Shown here piece after piece: positions 9,250 to 17,023 of a DNA stretch of 64,000 nt (the stretch's first letter is position 1; the number at the start of each line of letters is the position of its first letter). Location: contig WRBJ01000002.1 of NCBI GenBank assembly GCA_009784615.1, positions 62,001 through 126,000 on the forward strand. Direction: 5' to 3'. Both the position numbers and the translations under genes were made by a program. The stretch is from Defluviitaleaceae bacterium. Lineage in GTDB: Bacteria > Bacillota > Clostridia > Lachnospirales > WRAX01. The notes beneath the pieces are model-generated. The model ran no database searches. It was not told the DNA's origin and saw nothing but the letters and a program-made list of their open reading frames with translations.

Positions 9250-9270
9250 CATACGTACGGAGGTGAAATT

Positions 9271-9711
9271 ATGCAACTAGGTCAGCTAAAACCTGCCGCA
9301 GGCTCTAAAGAAAAGGCTTGGAGAAAGGGCAGAGGGCACGGTAGCGGCAACGGCAAATTGGCTGGACGTGGACGTGATGGTCAAAAATCACGTTCTGGTG
9401 GCGGCACAAGACCTCTTTTTGAGGGTGGTCAGCTTCCATTATTCCGTCGTTTGCCAAAGCGTGGTTTTAAAAACCGCAATAGTCTTGAAATCGTTACATT
9501 AAATATCTTCCATTTGGATGTATTTGAAAACGGTGATACGGTAGATTTTGTGTCATTAAAGTCAAAGGGTCTTGTTTCTAACCCTAGAGATGGCATTAAA
9601 ATTCTAGGCGAAGGCGAAATGAAGAAAAAGTTAAATGTAAAAGTAAACTATTATAGCGAAACAGCGAAAGAAAAAATTGAGGCTGCAGGCGGCACAGCAG
9701 AGGTGATTTAA
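9271..9711 (+). CDS. rplO: 50S ribosomal protein L15
   Basis: 146 aa with GGAGGTG upstream. The Gly/Arg-rich N-terminal arm (KGRGHGSGNGKLAGRGRDGQ) and the FEGGQLPLFRRLPKRGF motif identify L15, a late-binding 50S assembly protein. The stop overlaps the secY ATG by one base (TAATG), coupling translation of the translocon to the ribosomal operon. Confidence 0.97.
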   Translation: MQLGQLKPAAGSKEKAWRKGRGHGSGNGKLAGRGRDGQKSRSGGGTRPLFEGGQLPLFRRLPKRGFKNRNSLEIVTLNIFHLDVFENGDTVDFVSLKSKGLVSNPRDGIKILGEGEMKKKLNVKVNYYSETAKEKIEAAGGTAEVI

Positions 9712-10949
9712 TGTTTGGAACATTTGCAAACGCTTGGAAAATTAAAGATATTCGCAACAAGCTGTTGTACATCTTGCTGGTGCTTTTGATATTTAGAATC
9801 GGTTCGCATATACCTGTTCCTGGTATTAATATGGATTATTTAACAGGCGGTGGCGGTGGCATACTTGGTATGCTTGTCGGCGGCGAATGGGGAACAATCT
9901 TTACAATGGGTATCGGTCCTTATATCACAGCCAGCATTATAATGCAGCTTCTTGCTGTTGCTGTACCACGTTTAGAGCAAATGAAAAAAGACGGTGCAGA
10001 AGGTCGCAAAAAAATCAACCAAATCACACGCTATTTAGCTGTAGTTATGGCGGTTGGTCAAGCATATGGTATGACATTTGCTTGGCGTGAAGCCTTCCCG
10101 TTTGGCAACTTTTATGTGTTTTTTGTAGCGGGTTTGACAATGGTTGCTGGTACAATTTTCATTATGTGGTTATCTGAACTTTTAACAGAAAAAGGTATGG
10201 GTAATGGTGCGTCCTTCATTATCTTTGCTAATGTCCTATCCTCATTGCCACGTGGCATTATTACATTATACGACCATTCTATCGGCTCTGTATTTAATGT
10301 GGTATCGGTCATTATCGTTATGCTACTGTTTGTTATAATGGTAGGTTTTGTAGCGTTGATTTCGGAAGGGCAAAGAAAACTACAGGTGCAGTATTCTAAA
10401 AAAATGGTGGGTCGCCAAATGTATGGCGGACAATCCAGTTTTATACCTGTAAAGGTTAATTTGGCTGGTGTTTTGCCTATCATCTTTGCTATGAGCATCT
10501 TGGGTTTTCCAGAGCAATTGGCTATGTTTTTCCCAAATTGGGCGTGGTTAGAAAGAGCGTCTGAGATTCTTAGTATTTCGGGAGCAATTGGCGCACCAAT
10601 TTATATCGTATTAATATTTGTCTTTACATTCTTCTATGCATCATTTTCTATCAATCCGGTGGAAATGGCAGAGAATTTAAAGAAAAATGGCGGATTTATC
10701 CCAGGTATACGTCCAGGTAAACCGACCAGTGATTTTATCAAGCGCACTGTAAACCGTATGAGCTGGGTTGGTGCCGCATCATATGCAATAGTAGCTATTG
10801 CACCAATTGTTATGGAGTGGATTTTCCGTATTCCAATCGGTTGGGGCGGTACGACCATCATCATCGTTGTAGGTGTAGCTCTTGACATCATTAAAAAAAT
10901 AGAATCCCAATTGCTAATGCGCAATTACAAAGGATTTTTAGCACAGTAA
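9711..10949 (+). CDS. secY: preprotein translocase subunit SecY
   Basis: 412 aa, about ten hydrophobic membrane segments. Family marks include IPVPGINMDYL at the start of the lumenal plug region, the MGIGPYITASIIMQLL helix 2, QITRYLAVVMA, the GNGASFIIFANVLSSLP loop-helix, and the cytoplasmic loop PGIRPGKPTSDFIKRTVNRM. SecY with SecE and SecG forms the protein-conducting channel in the cytoplasmic membrane. Standard spc-operon position, overlapping rplO. Confidence 0.98.
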   Translation: MFGTFANAWKIKDIRNKLLYILLVLLIFRIGSHIPVPGINMDYLTGGGGGILGMLVGGEWGTIFTMGIGPYITASIIMQLLAVAVPRLEQMKKDGAEGRKKINQITRYLAVVMAVGQAYGMTFAWREAFPFGNFYVFFVAGLTMVAGTIFIMWLSELLTEKGMGNGASFIIFANVLSSLPRGIITLYDHSIGSVFNVVSVIIVMLLFVIMVGFVALISEGQRKLQVQYSKKMVGRQMYGGQSSFIPVKVNLAGVLPIIFAMSILGFPEQLAMFFPNWAWLERASEILSISGAIGAPIYIVLIFVFTFFYASFSINPVEMAENLKKNGGFIPGIRPGKPTSDFIKRTVNRMSWVGAASYAIVAIAPIVMEWIFRIPIGWGGTTIIIVVGVALDIIKKIESQLLMRNYKGFLAQ

Positions 10950-10961
10950 CCAAATACCGAA

Positions 10962-10985
10962 GGGTCGCCCAAAAAGCGGCGACCC
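10962..10985. other. hairpin between secY and adk (GGGTCGCC / GGCGACCC)
   Basis: A perfect 8-bp GC-rich inverted repeat with an 8-nt loop in the 56-bp secY-adk gap. No T-run follows, so it is not a classical intrinsic terminator. It may stabilise the mRNA end or cause partial pausing; this is inference. Confidence 0.5.
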
Positions 10986-11005
10986 AAACGTGAGCGAGGG
11001 ATACT

Positions 11006-11665
11006 ATGAGATTAGTCATTTTAGGGCCATCCGGTGCTGGCAAAGGTACGCAAGCAAAAGCTATTGTAGAGCATTTTGGTATGAAGCATATCTCTACGGG
11101 CGATGTTTTGCGTGAAGAAGTTAAAAAGGACTCGGTTTTGTGCAAAGCCGTTAAAAGGTTGATGGACAGAGGCGATTTGGTTCCTGACGAGCTGATGCTG
11201 TCTGTGGTTGAAGGCATTTTGGCAGAAGAAAGCAATTTTATATTGGATGGTTTTCCACGCACATTCTCGCAGACATTGGCACTTGATGCTATTTGTAACA
11301 GAATTGGAGCACCGATAGAGGTTGCCGTAAACATCACTTGCCCTGACGACGAAATTATCCAGCGCATAACAGGACGTGTTGTTTGCCCAAAATGTACAGA
11401 AATGTTTCACAATGTGTTCTTGCCGCCTAAAAAGCACGGCATTTGCGACAAATGTGGTACAGAGTTATACCAAAGACCGGACGACACAATGGAAACAGTA
11501 AAACGCCGTCTGCAATTGTTCCACGACCTTACAGACCCAATTATCGATTTTTATCGTAGAAAAGGCATTTTGGTAAGCATTAACGGCGTGGGTGATATTA
11601 GCGAAATTACAAAACAGCTTATTAAAGAGCTAGAAGAGAAGTTTGGCGATGTCAATAATAATTAA
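11006..11665 (+). CDS. adk: adenylate kinase, zinc-binding LID type
   Basis: 219 aa. It catalyses ATP + AMP to 2 ADP in the cytoplasm. The P-loop GPSGAGKGTQAK lies at residues 8-19; the AMP-binding segment includes STGDVLREE and LDGFPRTFSQ. The LID domain has four cysteines in CPKC ... CDKC, the zinc-binding form common in Gram-positives. The 3' end overlaps map by 17 bp. Standard neighbour of secY in Firmicutes. Confidence 0.98.
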   Translation: MRLVILGPSGAGKGTQAKAIVEHFGMKHISTGDVLREEVKKDSVLCKAVKRLMDRGDLVPDELMLSVVEGILAEESNFILDGFPRTFSQTLALDAICNRIGAPIEVAVNITCPDDEIIQRITGRVVCPKCTEMFHNVFLPPKKHGICDKCGTELYQRPDDTMETVKRRLQLFHDLTDPIIDFYRRKGILVSINGVGDISEITKQLIKELEEKFGDVNNN

Positions 11666-12401
11666 AAATGCAAAGCAAATAGAAAAAATGCGGGCATCGT
11701 GCCAATTGGTGAAGCAGACTTTTGACCTTTTGGAAAACATAATTGTGCCGGGCGTTGCCACAAAAGAGCTGGATGAGATTGTTGTTAAATTTTTGAAAAA
11801 AAATGGCGCAAGACCTAGTTTTAAAAATTATCGTGGCTATCCAAAATCTATTTGCACATCTATTAACGAAGTGGTTATCCACGGCATACCAAGTCCGCAA
11901 AGGCTTGAAGAAGGCGATATTATAAGCATTGATATAGGTGCGTATAAAGGTGGTTTTCACGGTGATGCGGCAAGGACTTTTGCTGTTGGAAAGGTTTCTG
12001 ACGAAGCGCAAAGGCTGATGGATATAACCAAGCAAAGTTTTTTTGAAGGTGTGAAGTACGCCAAGGTCGGCGAATTTTTGGGCAATATTTCAGGAGCTAT
12101 ACAGGATTATGTAGAAAACCAAGGTTATAGCGTTGTGCGTGATTTTGTAGGACACGGCGTTGGTGCAAGCCTTCACGAAGCACCCGAAGTTGCAAATTTT
12201 CGTGACCCAAAGCAAGGTCGTGGACCAAGGCTGTCAGCTGGTATGACATTGGCGATAGAGCCTATGGTTAATGTCGGCACACACGAAGTAGTTATTTTGT
12301 CTGATGGTTGGACGGTGATAACAAAGGACAAAAAACTGTCCGCGCATTATGAAAACACTGTGCTAATAACATCAGGCGAAGCGGAGATTTTAACAATATG
12401 A
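11649..12401 (+). CDS. map: methionine aminopeptidase, type I
   Basis: 250 aa from ATG 11649; an in-frame TTG at 11643 is less likely because MSIIIKNAKQIEKMR is the usual N-terminus. It removes the initiator methionine from nascent proteins. Metal-ligand segments are visible: DIGAYKGGFHGDAARTF (two Asp), GHGVGASLHEAPEV (His), IEPMVN (Glu) and the final YENTVLIT (Glu). The gene overlaps adk upstream and the KOW gene downstream (ATGA), so the whole block is translationally coupled. Confidence 0.97.
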   Translation: MSIIIKNAKQIEKMRASCQLVKQTFDLLENIIVPGVATKELDEIVVKFLKKNGARPSFKNYRGYPKSICTSINEVVIHGIPSPQRLEEGDIISIDIGAYKGGFHGDAARTFAVGKVSDEAQRLMDITKQSFFEGVKYAKVGEFLGNISGAIQDYVENQGYSVVRDFVGHGVGASLHEAPEVANFRDPKQGRGPRLSAGMTLAIEPMVNVGTHEVVILSDGWTVITKDKKLSAHYENTVLITSGEAEILTI

Positions 12402-12754
12402 TTAATCCCGTATCGAAAATGGATTTACAAATTGGGCAAATTGTGTATTCTAAAGCTGGACGTGATAAAGGTGAATGTTTTGTGGTTGTTGCCACAGAGG
12501 GCAGTTTTGCACATTTGGTGGACGGTCGCAACAGACCCATCGAAAGACCGAAATTAAAAAAGCGTATGCATATTCAACACACAAACACAGTTGATAAGCA
12601 ATTGGCGCAAGCCATCATAAGCGGGGCGCATTTGAAAAATAGCGATTTTCGTACCGCTATAAAAAATGCTACGCAACGCTTAAATGATGAGATACAAGAT
12701 GTCATTGCGGGTTGCGCCTGCAATGACAGTGTTGGCGAAACCGAAAACGGGTAG
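12398..12754 (+). CDS. KOW-domain RNA-binding protein (L14e-like)
   Basis: 118 aa. Residues ~8-60 (MDLQIGQIVYSKAGRDKGE ... VDGRNRPIERPKLKKR) match the KOW-domain, L14e-like proteins that sit between map and infA in many Clostridia; the fold binds RNA. Start is ATG 12398 overlapping map; ATG 12419 is an alternative. The C-terminal part is unusual: codons about 101-110 are made by a palindromic repeat (12701-12727), so the tail DVIAGCACNDS is repeat-derived. Function in translation is inferred from context only. Confidence 0.8.
   Translation: MINPVSKMDLQIGQIVYSKAGRDKGECFVVVATEGSFAHLVDGRNRPIERPKLKKRMHIQHTNTVDKQLAQAIISGAHLKNSDFRTAIKNATQRLNDEIQDVIAGCACNDSVGETENG
12701..12727. repeat. palindromic repeat inside the 3' end of the KOW gene
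   Basis: GTCATTGCGGG - TTGCG - CCTGCAATGAC: an 11-bp stem with one G-U and a 5-nt loop. It is a close relative of the palindrome at 3234-3254 and of the GTCATTGCGAGGG ends of the long repeats at 35700-45306. It is read in frame as part of the KOW protein. Confidence 0.7.
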
Positions 12755-12767
12755 GAGGTAAAGGAAT

Positions 12768-12986
12768 ATGCCTAAAGACGGCGCAATAGAGGTTGATGGT
12801 ATTATTGTGGAGAAGCTCCCTAACGCCACGTTTAAGGTGGAGCTAGAAAATGGACATATTATCACAGCACACATCTCGGGCAAACTGAGAATGAATTATA
12901 TTAGGATAATCCCTGGTGATAAGGTGCTTATTGAAATGAGCCCTTATGACCTAACAAAAGGAAGAATTATTTGGCGGGATAAATAA
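12768..12986 (+). CDS. infA: translation initiation factor IF-1
   Basis: 72 aa OB-fold protein with GGAGGT upstream. It begins [19 protein letters not shown] and ends [16 protein letters not shown], close to the family norm ([20 protein letters not shown] type). IF-1 binds the 30S A site with IF-2 and IF-3. Canonical position ahead of rpmJ-rpsM. Confidence 0.97.
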   Translation: MPKDGAIEVDGIIVEKLPNATFKVELENGHIITAHISGKLRMNYIRIIPGDKVLIEMSPYDLTKGRIIWRDK

Positions 12987-13022
12987 AACTTGCCGCCGCA
13001 TCAAACATTGGAGGTATTCACT

Positions 13023-13136
13023 ATGAAGGTAAGACCATCGGTTAAACCAATGTGTGAAAAATGTAAAATTATACGCAGAAAGGGCGCAGTCCGTGTGATT
13101 TGCGAAAACCCTAAGCATAAGCAAAGACAAGGCTAA
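13023..13136 (+). CDS. rpmJ: 50S ribosomal protein L36, zinc-binding form
   Basis: 37 aa read directly; ATG at 13023 behind GGAGGT. Begins [20 protein letters not shown]. Zinc ligands C11, C14, C27 and H32 are all present, so this is the C+ form. Canonical place between infA and rpsM; too short for length-limited gene calling. Confidence 0.97.
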   Translation: MKVRPSVKPMCEKCKIIRRKGAVRVICENPKHKQRQG

Positions 13137-13150
13137 TCAAGGAGGTAACT

Positions 13151-13519
13151 ATGGCTCGTATAGCTGGTGTAGATTTGCCACGTGAAAAACGTGTAGAAAT
13201 AGGCTTGACTTATATTTTCGGCATTGGTCGTTCTAGCTCTAACAAACTCTTGAGCGTTGCAGGGGTAAACCCTGATACAAGAGTAAGAGATTTAACAGAC
13301 GACGAAGTGGCGAAGATTCGTTCTGCCATCGAAGCTAACCAAACAGTAGAGGGCGACTTGCGTCGTGAGCTTGCCCTTAATATCAAAAGGCTTACAGAAA
13401 TTGGATGTTACAGAGGCATTCGTCATCGCAAAGGTTTGCCTGTGCGTGGACAACGTACAAAAACAAATGCCCGTACAAGAAAAGGTCCACGCCGTACAGT
13501 GGCGAATAAGAAGAAATAG
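13151..13519 (+). CDS. rpsM: 30S ribosomal protein S13
   Basis: 122 aa with AAGGAGGT upstream. Starts [20 protein letters not shown]; the C-terminal [20 protein letters not shown] motif and the basic tail [14 protein letters not shown] are typical. S13 in the head contacts P-site tRNA and bridges to L5. Fifteen bp before rpsK. Confidence 0.97.
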   Translation: MARIAGVDLPREKRVEIGLTYIFGIGRSSSNKLLSVAGVNPDTRVRDLTDDEVAKIRSAIEANQTVEGDLRRELALNIKRLTEIGCYRGIRHRKGLPVRGQRTKTNARTRKGPRRTVANKKK

Positions 13520-13534
13520 GAGGGATGTCGTTAA

Positions 13535-13936
13535 ATGTCTAAACGTGTAGTCAAAAAAGGTACGACCAGACGACGTCGTGAAAAAAAGGTCGTCAATTAT
13601 GGGCAAGTGCATATTCAAGCAACTTTTAACAACACAATTGTAACCATAACTGACCAAAACGGCAATGCATTAGCGTGGGCATCTGCTGGCGGTTTGGGCT
13701 TTAGAGGTAGCCGTAAATCCACCCCATATGCGGCACAAATGGCGGCAGATACTGCGGCAAACAGCGCAAAAGAATTTGGACTTCGCTCTGTTGAAGTATT
13801 TGTAAAAGGTCCGGGGTCTGGTCGTGAAGCGGCAATCCGTGCGTTATCAGCCGCTGGGCTTGAAGTGTCAATGATAAAAGACGTAACACCTGTACCGCAT
13901 AATGGTTGCAGACCACCAAAAAGACGTAGAATCTAA
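13535..13936 (+). CDS. rpsK: 30S ribosomal protein S11
   Basis: 133 aa. [19 protein letters not shown] and the C-terminal [17 protein letters not shown] are diagnostic. S11 lines the mRNA exit region on the platform. It has a basic N-terminal stretch ([14 protein letters not shown]). The ribosome site is GGAGGGATG about 11 nt before the ATG. Confidence 0.97.
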   Translation: MSKRVVKKGTTRRRREKKVVNYGQVHIQATFNNTIVTITDQNGNALAWASAGGLGFRGSRKSTPYAAQMAADTAANSAKEFGLRSVEVFVKGPGSGREAAIRALSAAGLEVSMIKDVTPVPHNGCRPPKRRRI

Positions 13937-13954
13937 TAAGGAGGCAGATTAAAA

Positions 13955-14551
13955 ATGGCAATTGACAGAACACCTGTAATGAAAAGAGCTAGAAGTCTTG
14001 GCATCGAAGCCGCTTTTACTGGCTCCACTAAAAAATCAAAAATTAAACCTGCTATTTCACGCAAAAAAGTGTCAGAATATGGCTTACAGCTTAAAGAAAA
14101 GCAAAAAGCAAAATTCTGCTATGGCGTACAAGAAAAGCAGTTTAAAGGCTATTACAACAGAGCGTCAAAAATCCGTGAAGGCATCACGGGCGAAAACCTT
14201 TTGATGCTTTTGGAAATGCGCCTTGATAATGTGGTTTACCGTATGGGTTTGGCTCGCACACGTCGTGAAGCTCGCCAATTAGTAAGCCATAAGTCAATTA
14301 CTGTAAATGGCAGAAAAATTAACATCGCGTCCTTCCACACCAAGCCAGGCGATGTTGTTGCTGTAACTGAAAAAGCCAAAGAAAGCGTACGCTTTAAAGA
14401 TATTTTGGCAGCAACAGACGGCAGACGTGTAGAAAGCTGGCTTGATGTTGATTTAAAAAATCTTCAAGGTACAGTTATAACAACACCAACAAGAGAACAA
14501 ATTGACACGCCAGTGAATGAAACCTTTATCGTAGAGCTATACTCTAAATAA
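13955..14551 (+). CDS. rpsD: 30S ribosomal protein S4
   Basis: 198 aa. The core has KVSEYGLQLKEKQKAKFCYG, EKQFKGYYNRA, and the S4 RNA-binding domain RLDNVVYRMGLARTRREARQ and VNGRKINIASF. The N-terminus (AIDRTPVMKRARSLGIEAAF) lacks the paired CxxC zinc motif, so this is the zinc-free form. S4 nucleates 30S body assembly. Confidence 0.97.
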   Translation: MAIDRTPVMKRARSLGIEAAFTGSTKKSKIKPAISRKKVSEYGLQLKEKQKAKFCYGVQEKQFKGYYNRASKIREGITGENLLMLLEMRLDNVVYRMGLARTRREARQLVSHKSITVNGRKINIASFHTKPGDVVAVTEKAKESVRFKDILAATDGRRVESWLDVDLKNLQGTVITTPTREQIDTPVNETFIVELYSK

Positions 14552-14554
14552 TAC

Positions 14555-14583
14555 TTGTGTTCGTTGGAAATTTATGGTATTAT
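14555..14583 (+). promoter_or_regulatory. possible internal promoter ahead of rpoA
   Basis: TTGTGT (14555-14560), 17-bp spacer, TATTAT (14578-14583), 50 bp upstream of the rpoA start. The -35 match is weak and the genes on both sides are clearly in one operon, so this could be chance. Confidence 0.3.
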
Positions 14584-14632
14584 TAGAGAGATGCTATCCT
14601 GCATCTATACGCATAAGGGAGGTTATTTCATA

Positions 14633-15586
14633 ATGATTGGTTTTCAAAAGCCTCATATTGATATTGCAGAAAAGACAGATTTTTACGGTAGGTTTGTAAT
14701 TGAACCGCTAGAACGTGGCTATGGCACAACGCTGGGTAATAGCTTGCGTCGTATTTTGCTTAGTTCACTACCGGGTGCTGCATTTTCCAATATCAAAATA
14801 GAGGGAGTTGTGCACGAATTTGGCTATATAGAGGGCGTTACAGAAGATGTGTGCGAGCTTGTCCTTAATTTAAAAGGCGTTGCAATTAAAAATACTGCCA
14901 ATGCTGACGAACCGAAGAAGGCTTATATCGAAATTTCGGGTAGCGGCGAGCTTAAAGCTGGCGATATTAAAGTTGATGCTGATGTCGAGATTTTAAATCC
15001 CGATTTGCATATAGCCACATTATCTGGTGCAGATTCACGCTTTGCGGCAGAATTAAGCATCACACGTGGTCGTGGCTATGTGTCGTCTGAAAAAAACAAA
15101 TCGCATAGTCAAGGCATTGGTGTTATTCCTATAGACTCTATTTTCACGCCTGTAACACGTGTTAATTTTCACGTAGAAGATACACGTGTAGGGCAGGTAA
15201 CGGACTATGACAAACTTATTTTAGAAGTTTGGACAAATGGAACGCTAACGCCGGATGAAGCAGTGTCACTTGGTGCCAAAATTTTCAACGCCCATTTGGA
15301 CTTGTTTATCAATTTAACAGACAATGCCAAAGAAGCCACTATCTTGACTGAAAAAGAGGACAGCAATAAGGAAAAAATCCTTGAAATGTCTATTGAAGAA
15401 ATGGATTTAAGCGTGCGCTCTTACAACTGCTTGAAACGTGCGGGCATTAATACCGTTGAAGATTTGGTAAGCAAAACAGAAGAAGAAATGATAAAGGTAA
15501 GAAACCTAGGGCGCAAAAGCCTTGAAGAAGTTCTTCATCGTCTGGAGGATTTTGGGCTTCATCTTAAGCCCGGGGAAGAAGTTTAG
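14633..15586 (+). CDS. rpoA: RNA polymerase alpha subunit
   Basis: 317 aa from ATG 14633, 10 nt after GGGAGG; an in-frame ATG at 14555 would add 26 unrelated residues and has no ribosome site. The N-terminal dimerisation domain shows [22 protein letters not shown]; the C-terminal domain has [22 protein letters not shown] and [11 protein letters not shown], the helix-hairpin-helix region that binds UP elements and activators. Length is standard. Confidence 0.98.
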   Translation: MIGFQKPHIDIAEKTDFYGRFVIEPLERGYGTTLGNSLRRILLSSLPGAAFSNIKIEGVVHEFGYIEGVTEDVCELVLNLKGVAIKNTANADEPKKAYIEISGSGELKAGDIKVDADVEILNPDLHIATLSGADSRFAAELSITRGRGYVSSEKNKSHSQGIGVIPIDSIFTPVTRVNFHVEDTRVGQVTDYDKLILEVWTNGTLTPDEAVSLGAKIFNAHLDLFINLTDNAKEATILTEKEDSNKEKILEMSIEEMDLSVRSYNCLKRAGINTVEDLVSKTEEEMIKVRNLGRKSLEEVLHRLEDFGLHLKPGEEV

Positions 15587-15625
15587 TATTATGAAGTTTA
15601 TTAAAACAAGTTAGGAGGTATCACA

Positions 15626-16162
15626 ATGCCTGGTTATAGAAAACTTGGACGTGCATCCGATGTGCGTAGAGCGATGTTGCGCAGTCTTGCAACAAATCTT
15701 TTGTACCACGGACGCATTAAAACCACTGAAACACGTGCAAAAGAGGTGCGTAAAATAGCCGAAAAGCTAATCACCCTTGCTGTTGCAGAAAAAGACAATT
15801 ATACAGAAGTTACAAAGTCTTACAAAGTGCCACAAAAAGACGCATCTGGTAGCCGTGTTAAAGAGGATAAAAATGGCAAACGTGTAACTATTTTTGATAC
15901 TGTAGAGCGTACAGTGCGTGTGGATAACCCATCACGCCTTGATGCCCGCCGTAAAATGCTCTCTATTTTGTACCCTGTTACAGAAGTGCCAGCAGACGGT
16001 CGCAAAAAGCGCAGTGAATCAAAAGTAGTCAATATGCCTGAAAAAATGTTCAGCGAAATCGCTCCGCGATACGAAGGACGTACAGGAGGCTACACCCGCA
16101 TCGTCAAAATTGGCAAACGCAAAGGCGATGGCGCAGAAGAAGTATTTATTGAATTGGTATAG
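15626..16162 (+). CDS. rplQ: 50S ribosomal protein L17, extended form
   Basis: 178 aa, against 116-125 in most bacteria. The core is normal: [39 protein letters not shown] and [15 protein letters not shown]. An insertion between the two halves spans roughly residues 58-96 and is rich in Lys, Asp, Thr and Val; to my knowledge this insertion is characteristic of Lachnospiraceae-type L17. It is the last gene of the operon, followed by an intrinsic terminator at 16169-16196. Confidence 0.96.
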   Translation: MPGYRKLGRASDVRRAMLRSLATNLLYHGRIKTTETRAKEVRKIAEKLITLAVAEKDNYTEVTKSYKVPQKDASGSRVKEDKNGKRVTIFDTVERTVRVDNPSRLDARRKMLSILYPVTEVPADGRKKRSESKVVNMPEKMFSEIAPRYEGRTGGYTRIVKIGKRKGDGAEEVFIELV

Positions 16163-16168
16163 CATATT

Positions 16169-16196
16169 AAAATCCCCCTTGTGGGGGATTTTTGTT
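16169..16196 (+). terminator. intrinsic terminator of the ribosomal superoperon
   Basis: AATCCCCC (16171-16178), TTGT loop, GGGGGATT (16183-16190), then TTTTG. The stem is perfect and the T-run immediate. It lies 9 bp after the rplQ stop and just before a consensus promoter. Confidence 0.9.
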
Positions 16197-16200
16197 TGTC

Positions 16201-16229
16201 TTGACAAAATACGGATTTTATTGTATAAT
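16201..16229 (+). promoter_or_regulatory. consensus sigma-A promoter for the DUF4145 gene
   Basis: TTGACA (16201-16206), exactly 17 bp, TATAAT (16224-16229): a perfect consensus, directly after the ribosomal terminator. The expected start is near 16236, giving a ~29-nt leader to the GTG at 16265. Confidence 0.85.
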
Positions 16230-16264
16230 TTTGCTACAATGCTTATAAGAAAAGAGGGATTTAT

Positions 16265-16960
16265 GTGTTTTTACAAAGAAAATTACCCCTTAGTAGTAAC
16301 TCTAATATAGTTTGTAATTTTGAAATATCTAATATTTGTCCACATTGCGGTGTAATGATAGACCCTACAACTTCACTTCATAGTTGTGGTCGAAGCGTAT
16401 TCATATCTTTTATGGACTGCACAAATGTAAATTGCAAAAAAATGTTTTTCTCTGTATATATTGGAGTGGGAAAAGACAGCAAGAACTTATATACAGTTTT
16501 GAAAATGCTATATACTTATCCAGAGCCATTTCAGTCTGAATTATCCGAACAAATCCGCAATTTATCACCGAGATGTGTTGATTTGTACAGCCAAGCGGCA
16601 TCCGCCGAACGCTTAGGGCATCTCGACTTGGCGGCGTGCGGCTATAGAAATGCGATAGAAGCATTAGTAAAAGATTATGCTATTAAATATAAGGACATTA
16701 AAGCAGATGAAAAGCTAATGCGCAAGCGGTTGCAAGAATGTATAGCGGACTATCTTGATGGGATTGATGAAGCGGTTTCGGCATATATGATAAAGGAATT
16801 TGGAAACTCGGCAACCCATTATCCATTGCTTGGTCATCCTTTCGATTTTCAAGAGCAAAGAGAATACTTAGAGATATTTATGCGATTTATGACAGATAAA
16901 ATTAGAATTCAAGAAGTTGCGAAAAGGCTGCCGGCAAAACATACTGATAAATTTAAGTAA
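16265..16960 (+). CDS. DUF4145-domain protein with N-terminal zinc-ribbon-like cysteines
   Basis: 231 aa from GTG 16265; an ATG two bases earlier is in another frame and gives only 15 codons. The N-terminal third has CPHCGVMI, a Cys near HSCGRS and CTNVNCKK, which could form a zinc ribbon. The helical segment CVDLYSQAASAERLGHLDLAACGYRNAIEALVKDYA fits the DUF4145 pattern found in many stand-alone and restriction-associated proteins; its biochemical role is unknown. It has its own consensus promoter and stands alone between the ribosomal operon and rsmB. No nuclease or toxin motif was recognised. Confidence 0.7.
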   Translation: MFLQRKLPLSSNSNIVCNFEISNICPHCGVMIDPTTSLHSCGRSVFISFMDCTNVNCKKMFFSVYIGVGKDSKNLYTVLKMLYTYPEPFQSELSEQIRNLSPRCVDLYSQAASAERLGHLDLAACGYRNAIEALVKDYAIKYKDIKADEKLMRKRLQECIADYLDGIDEAVSAYMIKEFGNSATHYPLLGHPFDFQEQREYLEIFMRFMTDKIRIQEVAKRLPAKHTDKFK

Positions 16961-16988
16961 TTCTTATGTTTCAATGGATTTCTTTTGA

Positions 16989-17017
16989 TTGACATAATGC
17001 GTCATTTGTGGTATGAT
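16989..17017 (+). promoter_or_regulatory. promoter of rsmB, placed at the start codon
   Basis: TTGACA (16989-16994), 17-bp spacer, TATGAT (17012-17017). The first base of the rsmB ATG is 17024, seven bases after the -10 box, where transcription would be expected to begin. The mRNA would then be leaderless or nearly so. Confidence 0.75.
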
Positions 17018-17023
17018 TGCGCT

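Noticed and set aside
14555-14632. N-terminal extension of rpoA from an upstream in-frame ATG
   Set aside because: No ribosome site at 14555, the extra 26 residues are unlike alpha subunits, and GGGAGG is placed for ATG 14633.
16110-16310. Small frame across the rplQ end and the DUF4145 promoter
   Set aside because: It runs through the terminator and promoter and ends inside the DUF4145 gene in another frame.
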